A DNA stretch of 64,000 bases, from the NCBI GenBank assembly GCA_012838225.1, contig DUPT01000042.1:43902-107901 (forward strand). The letters run 5' to 3'. Shown piece after piece: positions 7,652-16,248 of this stretch. Under the pieces are notes generated by a model. That model saw only the letters and a list, made by a program, of their open reading frames with translations. It was not told the DNA's origin and made no database searches. The DNA comes from Tissierellia bacterium (GTDB lineage Bacteria; Bacillota; Clostridia; Peptostreptococcales; Acidaminobacteraceae). The position numbers were made by a program, and so were the translations under genes. Position 1 is the first letter of the stretch, and each line of letters starts with the position of its first letter.

Positions 7652-8587
7652 CTATCCTAGATTTCGAAAAAAGTCGGCGATCGACTGGAACAGTTCGCGG
7701 AAGAACTGAGCGATTTGATCGAGCAGACCGCTGGCTTGGGCCTGATCGACCAGATCTCTGACGCGATCGCTTACCTGGTCAGACAGCTGTTTGAGCTGTT
7801 GTTTGACTTCTGATGCATCGAGTACACCCGATTGCTGATACTTCTCAAAGAAGACCAGCAGGTTGTTGATCTGGACATTGTTGATGATGCTTTGCATATT
7901 GTATTTGGCCAGAGCGTCATTGATGATCTGTTCAATGTCTTCGCGGGTGGCCAATTGACCGGTCCGCTCCTTCAAATCGGCCAGGGCCTGCTTGATCTCG
8001 ATCATCACCTGATCGAAGCGGGCGCTGTCAAACTCTTCGTTGTCAGCGTTTTCCTGATTGATCTGATTGACCGTCTCAAGCTCGTCTTGACCCACCTGCA
8101 TCCGCTCGCTGTCAAGCTCTTCGCCATTGACCTCGAAGGCTTTATAGATCCCGGTCAGGGCTGACTCGCCCGTCACCTGAAAGATCGAGCCGATCGAGAT
8201 GTCGACGTCCTTGACGCCGGCGGTGATGGCGGCGTTTTGGTATTGTTCCGGGGTGATCTGGGTGATATTCTCCGGTGTCAGCACCGTGATATGGAGGCCG
8301 TAGCCTTCATTTTTCTTCGTGACAAGGGCAGATGAGAAGAGCGAGGAATCGACCGGATCGCCTCCGATGTATCGCCGCATATCCTCTGCCATGATCCGGA
8401 CAGGATTTACATTGTCCAGATGGCTGATTTTTAGCAGTTGGGCCGTCTCTTGGACCTGGCTCTCACTTAAGCCGGCACCGTAAACATAAGTCGGCTTGCC
8501 CCACTTTTCATCGATCACGTCTGTTGCAAAGGAGATCGAACCGATCAGTAGCAGTCCGATCAGCAGCAGACTAAACAGTTTCTTCAC
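7652..8587 (-). CDS. DUF1002 family exported protein
   Basis: About 311 residues with a signal peptide (VKKLFSLLLIGLLLIGSISFA). Phrases such as LLKISHLDNVNPVRIMAEDMRRYIGG, GYGLHITVLTP, YQNAAITAGVKDVDISIGS and ALTGIYKAFE are diagnostic of DUF1002 proteins, whose role is unknown. The second half is rich in coiled-coil-like heptads and ends with an amphipathic helix pair. I chose GTG 8587 as the start, because AGGAG precedes it by six bases; an in-frame TTG lies five codons upstream. It starts eight bases after the elaA-type gene. Confidence 0.88.
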   Translation of the reverse strand: MKKLFSLLLIGLLLIGSISFATDVIDEKWGKPTYVYGAGLSESQVQETAQLLKISHLDNVNPVRIMAEDMRRYIGGDPVDSSLFSSALVTKKNEGYGLHITVLTPENITQITPEQYQNAAITAGVKDVDISIGSIFQVTGESALTGIYKAFEVNGEELDSERMQVGQDELETVNQINQENADNEEFDSARFDQVMIEIKQALADLKERTGQLATREDIEQIINDALAKYNMQSIINNVQINNLLVFFEKYQQSGVLDASEVKQQLKQLSDQVSDRVRDLVDQAQASGLLDQIAQFFRELFQSIADFFRNLG

Positions 8588-8595
8588 TTGGACTC

Positions 8596-8802
8596 CTAAC
8601 AACCTTTGTCTTTGAGCTCCTCGCCCAGTTCGGTCCGGACGATCTCAGCCGATACCTGCTTCCGATTGTCCTTCATGACATCGGTCTTGCGCTCGGGAGT
8701 ATCCTTATCCACTTGGTCATGCTCGATATAGTCTTCAGCATCCTTGATCTTTTTGTTTTCGTGATCTACCGGATCAACGGTATTCTTTCGCTTGTCTTCC
8801 AT
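8596..8802 (-). CDS. possible nested in-frame gene for a 68-residue charged protein
   Basis: Inside the ElaA-type gene, GGGAGG followed by TAACA precedes an ATG at 8802, in the same frame. Initiation there would yield 68 residues beginning MEDKRKNTVDPVDHENKK and ending LGEELKDKGC, mostly Lys/Glu/Asp. The site is as good as those of the real starts nearby. It could be an alternative start, a fused gene that kept its ribosome site, or chance. No family recognised. Confidence 0.4.
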   Translation of the reverse strand: MEDKRKNTVDPVDHENKKIKDAEDYIEHDQVDKDTPERKTDVMKDNRKQVSAEIVRTELGEELKDKGC

Positions 8803-9267
8803 TGTTACCTCCCTTAGGTTTTTCGTCTCATTTATGCCCAACACCGGGCCGTGATAAACCATGTCTTGGTGTGGGATATCATCTTCGAGATAGACCTCCG
8901 ATGTCCGAATGAAGCCCATTCGGCGATAGAAGCCATCAAGATACTCCTGGGCACTGATGAGGATCGGTTTATCATAGCGCTGAGCCAAGGCAATGCTTCG
9001 GCTCACTAACTCTTTACCCAATCCGGTGCCTCGAAGCTCACTTGGGACGACGATCCGTCCGATCTTTACGCTCTCAGCCTCCGGATACAGCCTGGCATAG
9101 GCGATGATCCGATCCGTTCGATAGAATAGATGGATCGCCGTCAGGTCGGTCTCGTCGATATCGGGATAGGCACAGGCCTGCTCGACGACAAAGACTTGTG
9201 AGCGCAGCCGGTAGATCTCATACAGCTCCCTCGTCGACAGCTCCTCAAAATGCTTCACGTACCACAT
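8596..9267 (-). CDS. ElaA-type GNAT acetyltransferase with charged C-terminal tail
   Basis: Residues 1-145 are an ElaA-like GNAT domain: VFVVEQACAYPDIDETD, ARLYPE, the acetyl-CoA pyrophosphate loop VPSELRGTGLGKEL, and the end phrase DIPHQDMVYHGP. ElaA proteins usually stop near 150 residues. Here the frame continues for about 75 highly charged residues with few hydrophobics. A perfect ribosome site sits inside, before the Met at residue 156, so the tail may be made separately. Substrate of the acetyltransferase is unknown. Confidence 0.85.
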   Translation of the reverse strand: MWYVKHFEELSTRELYEIYRLRSQVFVVEQACAYPDIDETDLTAIHLFYRTDRIIAYARLYPEAESVKIGRIVVPSELRGTGLGKELVSRSIALAQRYDKPILISAQEYLDGFYRRMGFIRTSEVYLEDDIPHQDMVYHGPVLGINETKNLREVTMEDKRKNTVDPVDHENKKIKDAEDYIEHDQVDKDTPERKTDVMKDNRKQVSAEIVRTELGEELKDKGC

Positions 9268-9291
9268 GGTTCACCTCCCAGTTTTTGTACC

Positions 9292-9316
9292 CAAAAAGGG
9301 GTCATTTGACCCCCCT
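9292..9316 (-). terminator. intrinsic terminator of the feo operon
   Basis: On the minus strand GGGGTC, loop AAAT, GACCCC and then TTTTT, located 13 bases after the last feo gene. Confidence 0.88.
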
Positions 9317-9328
9317 TGTTGACTTTTT

Positions 9329-9490
9329 CTATTTTGGATCTTTCTTGAGGGTGATCGTGACCGGTTGCATCGCCTGACAGTTTCTGGTGCAACCGCCGCA
9401 GCGGGTGCTCTTAAGATCTCGCCAGGCTTTTCGTCCAGCGATGATGAGCAGGCTGAGGCTTATAAGAATGACGATCAGATTAATCAGCAT
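9329..9490 (-). CDS. FeoB-associated Cys-rich membrane protein
   Basis: A 53-residue protein. One membrane helix (LINLIVILISLSLLIIAGRKAW) is followed by a cysteine cluster CGGCTRNC and a short polar tail. Small proteins of this shape follow feoB in many Bacillota and are named FeoB-associated Cys-rich proteins; a role in ferrous iron uptake is inferred from linkage. The ATG overlaps the end of feoB by 11 bases. Confidence 0.88.
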   Translation of the reverse strand: MLINLIVILISLSLLIIAGRKAWRDLKSTRCGGCTRNCQAMQPVTITLKKDPK

Positions 9491-11390
9491 GAGTCGGCCT
9501 CCTGTTTATCATATAGACGATGATAACAACGTAGACGATGAGGATGATCAGCGCGATCCACCAGCTGGCTAGCAGCTGTCGATAGACGATCAGGCTGCCC
9601 AGCTGCGAGACGATCATGGCCATCAGATAGCCGACCGACAGCTGAAAAATAAGCGTTCGCCAGACCCACCGGGGCTCTCGCAGTTCTTTTTTCAGCGCCG
9701 CGATGGCAGCGACACAGGGCGGTGTGAACAGGTTTAGCAGCAGGTAGGCATAGGCTGTCACCGGATTGAAATAGTCCGCCAGGATGCCGGTCCCCAAGGC
9801 CTCCGAAGAGCCGGCCGCCAGCAAGACCGCCAGCGTCCCGACCACATTTTCCTTGGCGATAAAGCCGGTCAACAGGGCCGTCACCAGTTGCCAGCCGGCC
9901 AGGCCCAAAGGAATGAGTAAAAAGCTCAGCCGACCACTCAGCATCGCTAGAAACGAAGTCGACGGATCGTCGGTCAGACCGGAGAAATCAAACGCCTGCA
10001 GGATCCAGATCAGCACGCTCATGACAAAGATGATGGTACTGGCCTTATAGACGAAGGCCTTGGCCTGATCCCACATCCGCCCCAGCGCCTGGCTAAACGA
10101 TGGCAACCGATACTCCGGCAGCTCCACGATAAAGTGGCTCTCATCGGTATTTCGAAAGATTTTTTTCAGCAGCAGCCCGCCCAAAACAATGATCACGATG
10201 GCTAGGACATAGGTGCTGGGGCCGACCCAGCTCGATCGGGGAAAGAAGGCCACACTGATCAAAGCGATCACCGGCAGCTTGGCCGAGCAGGGCACAAACG
10301 GCGTCAGCATGGCCGTGATGCGTCGCTGATCGACATTCTCGATCGTTCGAGTCGCCATCACGCCCGGGACCGCGCAGCCGCTGCCGACGATCATCGGGAT
10401 GATGGATTTACCGGAGAGACCGATCCGTTTGAAATACTTATCCATCAGGACCGCTACCCGTGACATATAGCCCGAGTCCTCGAGCAGTGATAATAAAAAG
10501 AACAAGAGCATGATGATCGGGATAAAGCCCAGCACCGCTCCGACGCCGCCGATCACAGCCTGATTCAAAAAGCTCCCCAGGACCGGGCTCAGGCCATAGC
10601 GGTTCATCAGGATCTCGACAAAGAGCGGCGCCATTTCGCCAAACAGCCGCTCATTGATCCAGTCCGATAATCGGCCGCCCAAGCCCTCGATGGCAAAGGC
10701 ATAGACCGCCCACATGATGAGAAAGAAGCTGATCAGTCCGATGATGGGATGGATGAAGAAGCGGTCTAAGCGATCACTCAGCGTCTGCTTGAGCGGGTCA
10801 TGCGACCGGATCATCGATCGATCGATCAATTCATCGATCATCCTTCGCCGCTCCTCGTCATGGAGCGGCTCGGTGATGGCTCGGCTCGTTCCGGCCTGCG
10901 CCTTGGCCGAGCGGATCAGATCATCGAGCCCGATGGCCTTCGAGGCCTGGATCGGAACGATCGGCACGCCCAGTTCACGGCTTAAAAAAGCCAGGTCGAC
11001 CTCATCGCCGCGCTGCTTTAGGATATCGGCCTTATTGAGGGCGATCACTATCGGTCGGCCGATCTCAAGCAGTTGGGTCGCAAAAAAAAGACTGCGGGAC
11101 AGATTGGCCCCGTCAGCGATATTGATGATGACATCATAGCTTTGGCCGAGGATGGCTTGGCGGGCCAAGGCCTCTTCCGGTGAATAGGGTGAAATGGAAT
11201 ACGTACCGGGCAGATCGAACACGTCGACGTCCTTGGCAGTGTAGCGCTTACGCATTCGAGCAAAGATCGGTTCGACGGTGACGCCGGCCCAGTTGCCCAC
11301 CTGTTCATTCGAGCCGGTCAGTTTATTAAACAGCGTTGTCTTGCCGGAGTTGGGATTACCGGTCAACGCGATTCGAAGCGGTTGATTCAT
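9480..11390 (-). CDS. feoB: ferrous iron transporter FeoB
   Basis: A 636-residue inner-membrane Fe2+ transporter. The N-terminal G domain has G1 GNPNSGKTTLFN, GNWAGVTVEP, G3 DLPGTYSISPYSPEE and G4 NKAD. The membrane part carries the two gate regions, with SGCAVPGVMATRTI and PFVPCSAKLPVIAL as family signatures, and ends near TPPCVAAIAALKKE. It follows feoA by 46 bases with a modest ribosome site (AGTAGG). It is somewhat shorter than the usual 650-770 residues, still within the family range. Confidence 0.97.
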   Translation of the reverse strand: MNQPLRIALTGNPNSGKTTLFNKLTGSNEQVGNWAGVTVEPIFARMRKRYTAKDVDVFDLPGTYSISPYSPEEALARQAILGQSYDVIINIADGANLSRSLFFATQLLEIGRPIVIALNKADILKQRGDEVDLAFLSRELGVPIVPIQASKAIGLDDLIRSAKAQAGTSRAITEPLHDEERRRMIDELIDRSMIRSHDPLKQTLSDRLDRFFIHPIIGLISFFLIMWAVYAFAIEGLGGRLSDWINERLFGEMAPLFVEILMNRYGLSPVLGSFLNQAVIGGVGAVLGFIPIIMLLFFLLSLLEDSGYMSRVAVLMDKYFKRIGLSGKSIIPMIVGSGCAVPGVMATRTIENVDQRRITAMLTPFVPCSAKLPVIALISVAFFPRSSWVGPSTYVLAIVIIVLGGLLLKKIFRNTDESHFIVELPEYRLPSFSQALGRMWDQAKAFVYKASTIIFVMSVLIWILQAFDFSGLTDDPSTSFLAMLSGRLSFLLIPLGLAGWQLVTALLTGFIAKENVVGTLAVLLAAGSSEALGTGILADYFNPVTAYAYLLLNLFTPPCVAAIAALKKELREPRWVWRTLIFQLSVGYLMAMIVSQLGSLIVYRQLLASWWIALIILIVYVVIIVYMINRRPTHAD

Positions 11391-11436
11391 TGAGCCTACT
11401 TTCGATGAAAAACACCTACCGGGGCGATCGCCGGAG

Positions 11437-11676
11437 CTAGCCGAGTCGGCCGTGACGCTGCGGGGCGATCAATTCGATCTTTCCGGCCAAACTCTTATCC
11501 AGCGCATAGCGCGAGTCTTTGATGCCGACAATATAATTGCCGCCCAGGACCGAGATCAGGGCAAGCTGATCGCCCTCGGCACAGCCCAGGCTGAACAGGA
11601 ATCGTTTGATTTTATCATCACCGTGGATCTTTTTGATGACCCCGGTGGTACCGCTGTGACAGGTCGATAAAAGCAT
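11437..11676 (-). CDS. feoA: ferrous iron transport protein FeoA
   Basis: A 79-residue SH3-like cytosolic protein needed with FeoB. Recognisable parts are RFLFSLGCAEGDQLALIS and GNYIVGIKDSRYALDKSLAGKIEL. It is first gene of the feo operon, with GGGAGG seven bases before its ATG and a Fur-type box directly upstream. Confidence 0.93.
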   Translation of the reverse strand: MLLSTCHSGTTGVIKKIHGDDKIKRFLFSLGCAEGDQLALISVLGGNYIVGIKDSRYALDKSLAGKIELIAPQRHGRLG

Positions 11677-11689
11677 GGCACCTCCCAGT

Positions 11690-11744
11690 TGAGAATCATT
11701 TTCATTTGCTCTTAAAGTCTACCACTCTACTAGGGATTCGTCAA
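11690..11744 (-). promoter_or_regulatory. feo promoter with Fur box
   Basis: Minus strand: -35 TTGACG (11739-11744), 17-base spacer, -10 TAGACT (11716-11721). Just downstream lies TGAAAATGATTCTCA (11690-11704), which matches the 7-1-7 Fur consensus TGATAATnATTATCA at 12 of 14 informative positions. The position between -10 and ribosome site fits iron-dependent repression. Confidence 0.85.
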
Positions 11745-11757
11745 TAAGACCGGGCAC

Positions 11758-11783
11758 AAAAAAAGGACCATTTCTGGTCCTTT
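11758..11783 (-). terminator. intrinsic terminator of the bcd-etfBA operon
   Basis: On the minus strand AAAGGACCA, loop GAAA, TGGTCCTTT followed by further T; it begins nine bases after the etfA stop. Confidence 0.92.
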
Positions 11784-11792
11784 GACAGCCGC

Positions 11793-12809
11793 TTATTTGG
11801 CGACGTTTTTCGCTTTTTCTTCCTCTAAGAGCTTGACCAGCTCCGGAATGACGGCGTTTAGATCACCGACGATGCCGAGGTCGGCCGTTTGGAACATCGG
11901 GGCTTCGGGGTTTCGATTGATGGCAACGATAAACTCCGACTCCTCCATCCCGGCCAGGTGCTGGATGGCGCCCGAGATACCGAGGGCGAAGTAAACATCG
12001 GGTCGGACGGTCTTACCGGTTTGACCGACCTGGCGTTCCTTCGGCAGCCAACCGGCATCGATCGTGGCCCGGCTACCGGAGATGGTACCGCCAACGACCT
12101 TGGCCAGTGATTCGAGCAGCGGCAGGTTTTGGGTGCCGCCGATACCGCGACCGGCTGAGACCAGGATATGCGCATCCTCGATCTTGACCATCTTCTTGGT
12201 CTCGACCGATTCCTCCAGGATCTCGACCGCGAAGGCTTCGTCTCTCAGCTCGAGCTCGACCTCGATGATCTCGGCCTGACGGCTCTTATCGGCTTCGATC
12301 TTTCGCATGACACCGGGGCGAACGGTCGACATCTGAGGCCGATGGCCTTGGCAGATGATGGTGGCCATGATATTGCCCCCAAAGGCCGGCCGGGTCATCA
12401 GCAGAAGCTTCGTTTCGTCTTCGATATCGAGTCCGGTACAGTCGGCAGTCAGTCCGGTATGGACCCGAGCCGATACGCGCGGTGCTAGATCACGTCCGAT
12501 CGAGGTGGCCCCGAACAAGACGATCTCCGGTTTGGTCTGTTCGACCGCTTGGGTGACGGCGTGGACATAGGGTTCGGTCAGGTATTTCTCCAACCGATCA
12601 TCCTCAGCGATCAACACCTTGTCGGCGCCGTAGGAGGCCAACCGATCGGCCAGCGGACGGACGTCTTTTCCGACGACGACCGCACTGACGAAGGTATCCA
12701 GCTTGTCAGCCAGACGGGTCGCCTCACCGAGCAGTTCAAGTGAGACGTTTTGGATATGGTTGTCACGTTGTTCCACAAACACCATGACCCCTTTATATTG
12801 GTCTAACAT
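11793..12809 (-). CDS. etfA: electron transfer flavoprotein subunit alpha
   Basis: A 338-residue ETF alpha subunit that carries electrons to or from the acyl-CoA dehydrogenase encoded upstream. The C-terminal FAD domain has VGQTGKTVRPDVYFALGIS, GAIQHLAGMEES and NRNPEAPMFQTADLGIVGDL. AGRGIGGTQN marks the family. It follows etfB by nine bases. Together with etfB and bcd this is the set used for crotonyl-CoA/butyryl-CoA interconversion in clostridia, where some complexes bifurcate electrons to ferredoxin; whether this one does is not shown by sequence alone. Confidence 0.96.
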   Translation of the reverse strand: MLDQYKGVMVFVEQRDNHIQNVSLELLGEATRLADKLDTFVSAVVVGKDVRPLADRLASYGADKVLIAEDDRLEKYLTEPYVHAVTQAVEQTKPEIVLFGATSIGRDLAPRVSARVHTGLTADCTGLDIEDETKLLLMTRPAFGGNIMATIICQGHRPQMSTVRPGVMRKIEADKSRQAEIIEVELELRDEAFAVEILEESVETKKMVKIEDAHILVSAGRGIGGTQNLPLLESLAKVVGGTISGSRATIDAGWLPKERQVGQTGKTVRPDVYFALGISGAIQHLAGMEESEFIVAINRNPEAPMFQTADLGIVGDLNAVIPELVKLLEEEKAKNVAK

Positions 12810-12818
12810 GGTCTCCTC

Positions 12819-13607
12819 CTAAATGATGAAGCGTTCTTTGAGGGCATCAAAGATGATCTGAGCACCCTCTTTGGCAGTGACATCGAATACCTTACCGGCG
12901 GTTTTGGCGCCCTTGGTAAAGCTCTTCTTGACCCGGGTGGGTGAACCGCTGAGGCCAAGGTTGGCCGGATCGACCTCGATCTGATCGGCCGTTTTATAGG
13001 TGATGGTGTCTTCATTGTTATAGGCATCAAACACGCGGGAGATCCGCATATATCGCGGCTCATTCATCCCGCCGAGCGTCGTGATCAAGCAGGGGAATTT
13101 GACCTTGAGCAGCTGATATCGGTCCTCGAACTGACGGCGCAGCACGATGTGATCCGCCGTGACTTCCTCGATCTTTTCGACATAGCTGACACTCGGGATA
13201 TGCAGGTGTTCTGCGATCTGCGGCCCGACCTGAGCGGTATCGCCATCGATGGCCTGACGGCCGGCAATGATCAGGTCGTAGTCGAGTCCCTTGATGGCTC
13301 CGGCCAAGGCGCTCGATGTCGCCCAGGTATCGGCCCCGGCAAAGGCTCTATCGGTCAACAGGATCGTCTCATCCGCCCCCATGGCATAGGCTTCACGCAG
13401 GGCTTCGGTCGCCTGCTGGGGTCCCATGCTTAAGACGGTGACCTTGGCCCCGTACTCGTCCTTTAGCTTGATGGCTTCCTCCAGTCCGGCCAGATCGTCG
13501 GGATTGATGATACTGGGAACCCCTTCACGGATCAGGGTGCCGGTCTTGGGATCGAGCCGCACTTCAGTCGTATCGGGCACTTGTTTTATGCAAACGATAA
13601 TATTCAT
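12819..13607 (-). CDS. etfB: electron transfer flavoprotein subunit beta
   Basis: A 262-residue ETF beta subunit starting MNIIVCIKQVPDTTEVRLDP, the clostridial type. The AMP/FAD-binding stretch includes AGRQAIDGDTAQVGPQIAEHL. The typical recognition loop region (DDLAGLEEAIKLKDEYG) is also present. It follows bcd by nine bases and precedes etfA, all with GGAGG sites, so the three are one operon. Confidence 0.96.
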   Translation of the reverse strand: MNIIVCIKQVPDTTEVRLDPKTGTLIREGVPSIINPDDLAGLEEAIKLKDEYGAKVTVLSMGPQQATEALREAYAMGADETILLTDRAFAGADTWATSSALAGAIKGLDYDLIIAGRQAIDGDTAQVGPQIAEHLHIPSVSYVEKIEEVTADHIVLRRQFEDRYQLLKVKFPCLITTLGGMNEPRYMRISRVFDAYNNEDTITYKTADQIEVDPANLGLSGSPTRVKKSFTKGAKTAGKVFDVTAKEGAQIIFDALKERFII

Positions 13608-13616
13608 CGGTTCCTC

Positions 13617-14756
13617 CTATCGCAGCAAGGCCGCCGAGATGACCATACGTTGGACCTCACTGGTTCCTTCGTAGATCTCGGTGATCTTGGCATCGCGCAT
13701 CATGCGCTCGACCGGATAGTCACGGGTATAGCCGTAGCCGCCGTAGAGCTGAACGCATTTGGTGGTGACTTTCATCGCCGTCTCCGAGGCAAACAGCTTG
13801 GCGTGCGCTGCGGCTACGCCATAGGGCTGACCATTGTCCTCGAGCCAGGCAGCTTTATAGACCAACAGCCGAGCCGCCTCGACCATATTGGAGAGATCGG
13901 CCAGCACGAATTGCGTGTTTTGGAAGGCCGACAGCGGTCGATTGAACTGCTTTCTTTCCTTGACGTATTGGGTCGTGACATCCAAGGCGCCTTGAGCGAT
14001 CCCCAGCGCCTGGGCAGCGATCCCGATCCGGCCGCCATCGAGCGTATGCATGGCGATCTTAAAGCCTTGGCCCTCGCGGCCGAGCAGGTTTTCCTTCGGG
14101 ATGCGGCAGTCTTCAAAGATCAGCTCACACGTGGCCGAGCCTCGGATGCCCATCTTCTTTTCAAACGGACCGAAGGAGAAGCCGGGGGTGCCTTTTTCGA
14201 CCACGAACGCACTGATACCGCGGTTGCCCTGCGACTTATCAGTCATCGCGAATATGACATAGATGTCGGCTACATTGCCGTTGGTGATAAAGATTTTCGA
14301 GCCGTTTAGGATATACTCATCACCGTCTAGCACAGCCGTCGTCTGCTGCTGGGATGAGTCCGTACCGGCATTGGGTTCGGTCAGACCGAACGCACCGATT
14401 TTTTCGCCCGAGGCGATCGGAACCAAAAACTTCTGCTTCTGCTCTTCCGTGCCCCAGTGATTGATCGGAGCCACACACAGGCTGGTGTGAGCCGATAGGA
14501 TGACTCCGGTCGTTCCGCAAGCTTTGGACAGTTCTTCAACTGCCAGTATGTAGGCCAGATTATCGCCGCCTGCGCCGCCGTATTCCTTCGCGATCGGGAT
14601 GCCCATCATCTCCATTTCCGCCATCTTTTTGACGGTTTCATGGGGGAATCTTTCCTCTTCGTCGATTTCAGCGGCCAGGGGTTGTACTTCTTTTTGCGCG
14701 AAGTCAGCGTAGAGTTTTTTCAGCATGACATGCGCAGGATCCAGTCCAAATTCCAA
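13617..14756 (-). CDS. bcd: short-chain acyl-CoA dehydrogenase (butyryl-CoA dehydrogenase type)
   Basis: A 379-residue flavoprotein that oxidises or makes acyl-CoA, with ETF as partner. Family motifs are AFGLTEPNAGTDSS (flavin and substrate binding), QLYGGYGYTRDYPVERMMRDAKI and the catalytic-base region YEGTSEVQRMVI. Start is TTG at 14756 with GGAGGG six bases upstream. Linkage to etfBA suggests butyryl-CoA dehydrogenase, but branched- or other short-chain substrates cannot be excluded. A Rex-like site lies upstream. Confidence 0.93.
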   Translation of the reverse strand: MEFGLDPAHVMLKKLYADFAQKEVQPLAAEIDEEERFPHETVKKMAEMEMMGIPIAKEYGGAGGDNLAYILAVEELSKACGTTGVILSAHTSLCVAPINHWGTEEQKQKFLVPIASGEKIGAFGLTEPNAGTDSSQQQTTAVLDGDEYILNGSKIFITNGNVADIYVIFAMTDKSQGNRGISAFVVEKGTPGFSFGPFEKKMGIRGSATCELIFEDCRIPKENLLGREGQGFKIAMHTLDGGRIGIAAQALGIAQGALDVTTQYVKERKQFNRPLSAFQNTQFVLADLSNMVEAARLLVYKAAWLEDNGQPYGVAAAHAKLFASETAMKVTTKCVQLYGGYGYTRDYPVERMMRDAKITEIYEGTSEVQRMVISAALLR

Positions 14757-14789
14757 TTGGTCCCTCCTTATAGATTTGATACAATCTTC

Positions 14790-14807
14790 TAGTTAAAATC
14801 TTAACAC
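14790..14807 (-). promoter_or_regulatory. candidate Rex binding site upstream of bcd
   Basis: The sequence TAGTTAAAATCTTAACAC contains the inverted repeat GTTAA-N4-TTAAC and matches the clostridial Rex consensus TTGTTAANNNNTTAACAA at all but two positions. It overlaps a possible -10 (TAAGAT, with TTGCAT 16 bases upstream) and lies about 35 bases before the start codon. Rex senses NADH/NAD+ and controls bcd-type operons in clostridia. Confidence 0.6.
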
Positions 14808-14905
14808 ATAATAAATGAAATGCAATTGAAAACCGGTCAAGTTTCACCGGCGGCCCTTACCAAAATGTTTGTCGTCTATAACAAATAATTATAGAACCAC
14901 TAACA

Positions 14906-14932
14906 AAGGATAGTTCGCTTCGAACTATCCTT
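14906..14932 (-). terminator. intrinsic terminator of the mgtE operon
   Basis: A 12-bp perfect stem AAGGATAGTTCG / CGAACTATCCTT with a three-base loop, 12 bases after the DUF2500 stop; on the minus strand it is followed by TGTTAGTGGTT, a weak T-tract. Confidence 0.75.
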
Positions 14933-14943
14933 GCTGGCTTGAT

Positions 14944-15366
14944 TCACTGATTGTTTGCGATCTCCTGGCCACGTGATACGACGACATCGGGCTTGAAATC
15001 CTTGAACCAGGTGCCCTGGGTCGAGAGCTCTCCCACCTCACCCTCGTGATAACGGTTATACTCTTCTTCCTGAACATCATACTCATGCAGGCTGCCGTCT
15101 TGGCGGCGAAAGCGCAGGACATGATAGATGCTAGCGGTCGGATTGAGCTTGGGATCCTTATCGGGGTTTTTATGCCCCTTGACCTCGACTCGTTTGGCCA
15201 AGAGCTTGGCCCGGTTTGTCACGATCGGCTGCTTCATATTCCGGCGATACTCGGCATTGATCCGAAGATAGGTGATAACACCCAGGATAGCGATCCCGAT
15301 AAAGAAAAAGGTCACGACCTTGGGGATCAGGCTCATCGAATGGTTGGCTTGCAGCAGGTAGATCAT
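14944..15366 (-). CDS. DUF2500 family membrane-anchored protein
   Basis: A 140-residue protein with one N-terminal membrane helix (VVTFFFIGIAILGVITYL). A soluble beta-rich domain follows with AKLLAKRVEVKG, YHVLRFRRQDGSLHEYDVQEEEYNRYHEGEVGELSTQGTWF reduced to its key parts: the strand pattern and the EGEVGELSTQGT turn are typical of DUF2500. Function unknown. It overlaps the preceding dsbA-like gene by four bases and is last gene of the mgtE operon. Confidence 0.82.
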   Translation of the reverse strand: MIYLLQANHSMSLIPKVVTFFFIGIAILGVITYLRINAEYRRNMKQPIVTNRAKLLAKRVEVKGHKNPDKDPKLNPTASIYHVLRFRRQDGSLHEYDVQEEEYNRYHEGEVGELSTQGTWFKDFKPDVVVSRGQEIANNQ

Positions 15367-16244
15367 TGGTCCTCCCTCCAGTGCAGATAGTAGCCGTCGT
15401 AGAACTCGACCAGCTCCGCCCGCTCATCAGCCTGTTGTTTGATAAAATCATCGACCTCAGCCGGTGCCAGATCATACAGGATCTCGAGCTCCCGGTAGTA
15501 GAGCCGAGTGTGCTCTTGGAGCAATTCCATTAGCGGCGGCATCCTTCGCGGCTCATGATCTGTCAGATAGCGTTTGAGGGTCGCCTCCAGCGTAGCATAA
15601 TCGACCGATCCGATCAGTACCTCGTACTCATCCTCGGTCCCGATCATCAGTGTCGGAAAGGCTCGGACTCCCATGGCTCCGGTGGTATGAAGATCCTTCT
15701 TCAGAAGAAGACTGCCCTCGTCCGATTCGGCTCGGCGCAACAACTCCTCAGCGTCAAAGCCCATCTCCTCGGCGATGCCCATCAGCACCTCCGGACGGGA
15801 GATGTTTTCATCAAACACAAAGACGGCTTCTCGAATCCGTCTTAAAAAGCGGTGCTTCTTATCAGGATACATCTCCTCAGCCATATTGAAGACCTTGGAG
15901 GCCGGATAGGAGCTGGCGATCGGATCACGCAGCCAGACCGAGCCATTGATCGGCATATGGGTCTGAAGTGACACCTCGCGCCAATGCGAATAGACATCGC
16001 CCGCCTGGGAGATATTGTTGGCGGCATCACCGAAGTCATCCCATTTCTCGAGCATCCCGCCCATGATGACGGTATAGTCGATCCGGTCCCCGTACTTCAG
16101 CAGAAGCTTCGAGATGATCGGCTCCATCACAAAGCAGTGCGAGCAGATGGGGTCGGTGAAATAATAGATCTGGACATGGCCATCGGTGAGGTTCGATTTA
16201 TCCACCCCGATGATTTTGGATACGGTTCGTCGAAATAAGTTCAT
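15363..16244 (-). CDS. DsbA-family thioredoxin-fold protein (SpxH/YjbH-like)
   Basis: A 293-residue cytosolic-looking protein with no signal peptide. The active-site-like motif is DPICSHCFVMEP near residue 32, and a cis-Pro candidate is in GVRAFPTLMIG. The size and the missing signal resemble the Bacillota SpxH/YjbH group, which are adaptors or cytosolic DsbA-like proteins, but similarity beyond the fold is not decisive. It sits between a YdcF-type gene and DUF2500, with overlaps, in the mgtE operon. The exact function is open. Confidence 0.8.
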   Translation of the reverse strand: MNLFRRTVSKIIGVDKSNLTDGHVQIYYFTDPICSHCFVMEPIISKLLLKYGDRIDYTVIMGGMLEKWDDFGDAANNISQAGDVYSHWREVSLQTHMPINGSVWLRDPIASSYPASKVFNMAEEMYPDKKHRFLRRIREAVFVFDENISRPEVLMGIAEEMGFDAEELLRRAESDEGSLLLKKDLHTTGAMGVRAFPTLMIGTEDEYEVLIGSVDYATLEATLKRYLTDHEPRRMPPLMELLQEHTRLYYRELEILYDLAPAEVDDFIKQQADERAELVEFYDGYYLHWREDQ

Positions 16245-16248
16245 TCTG

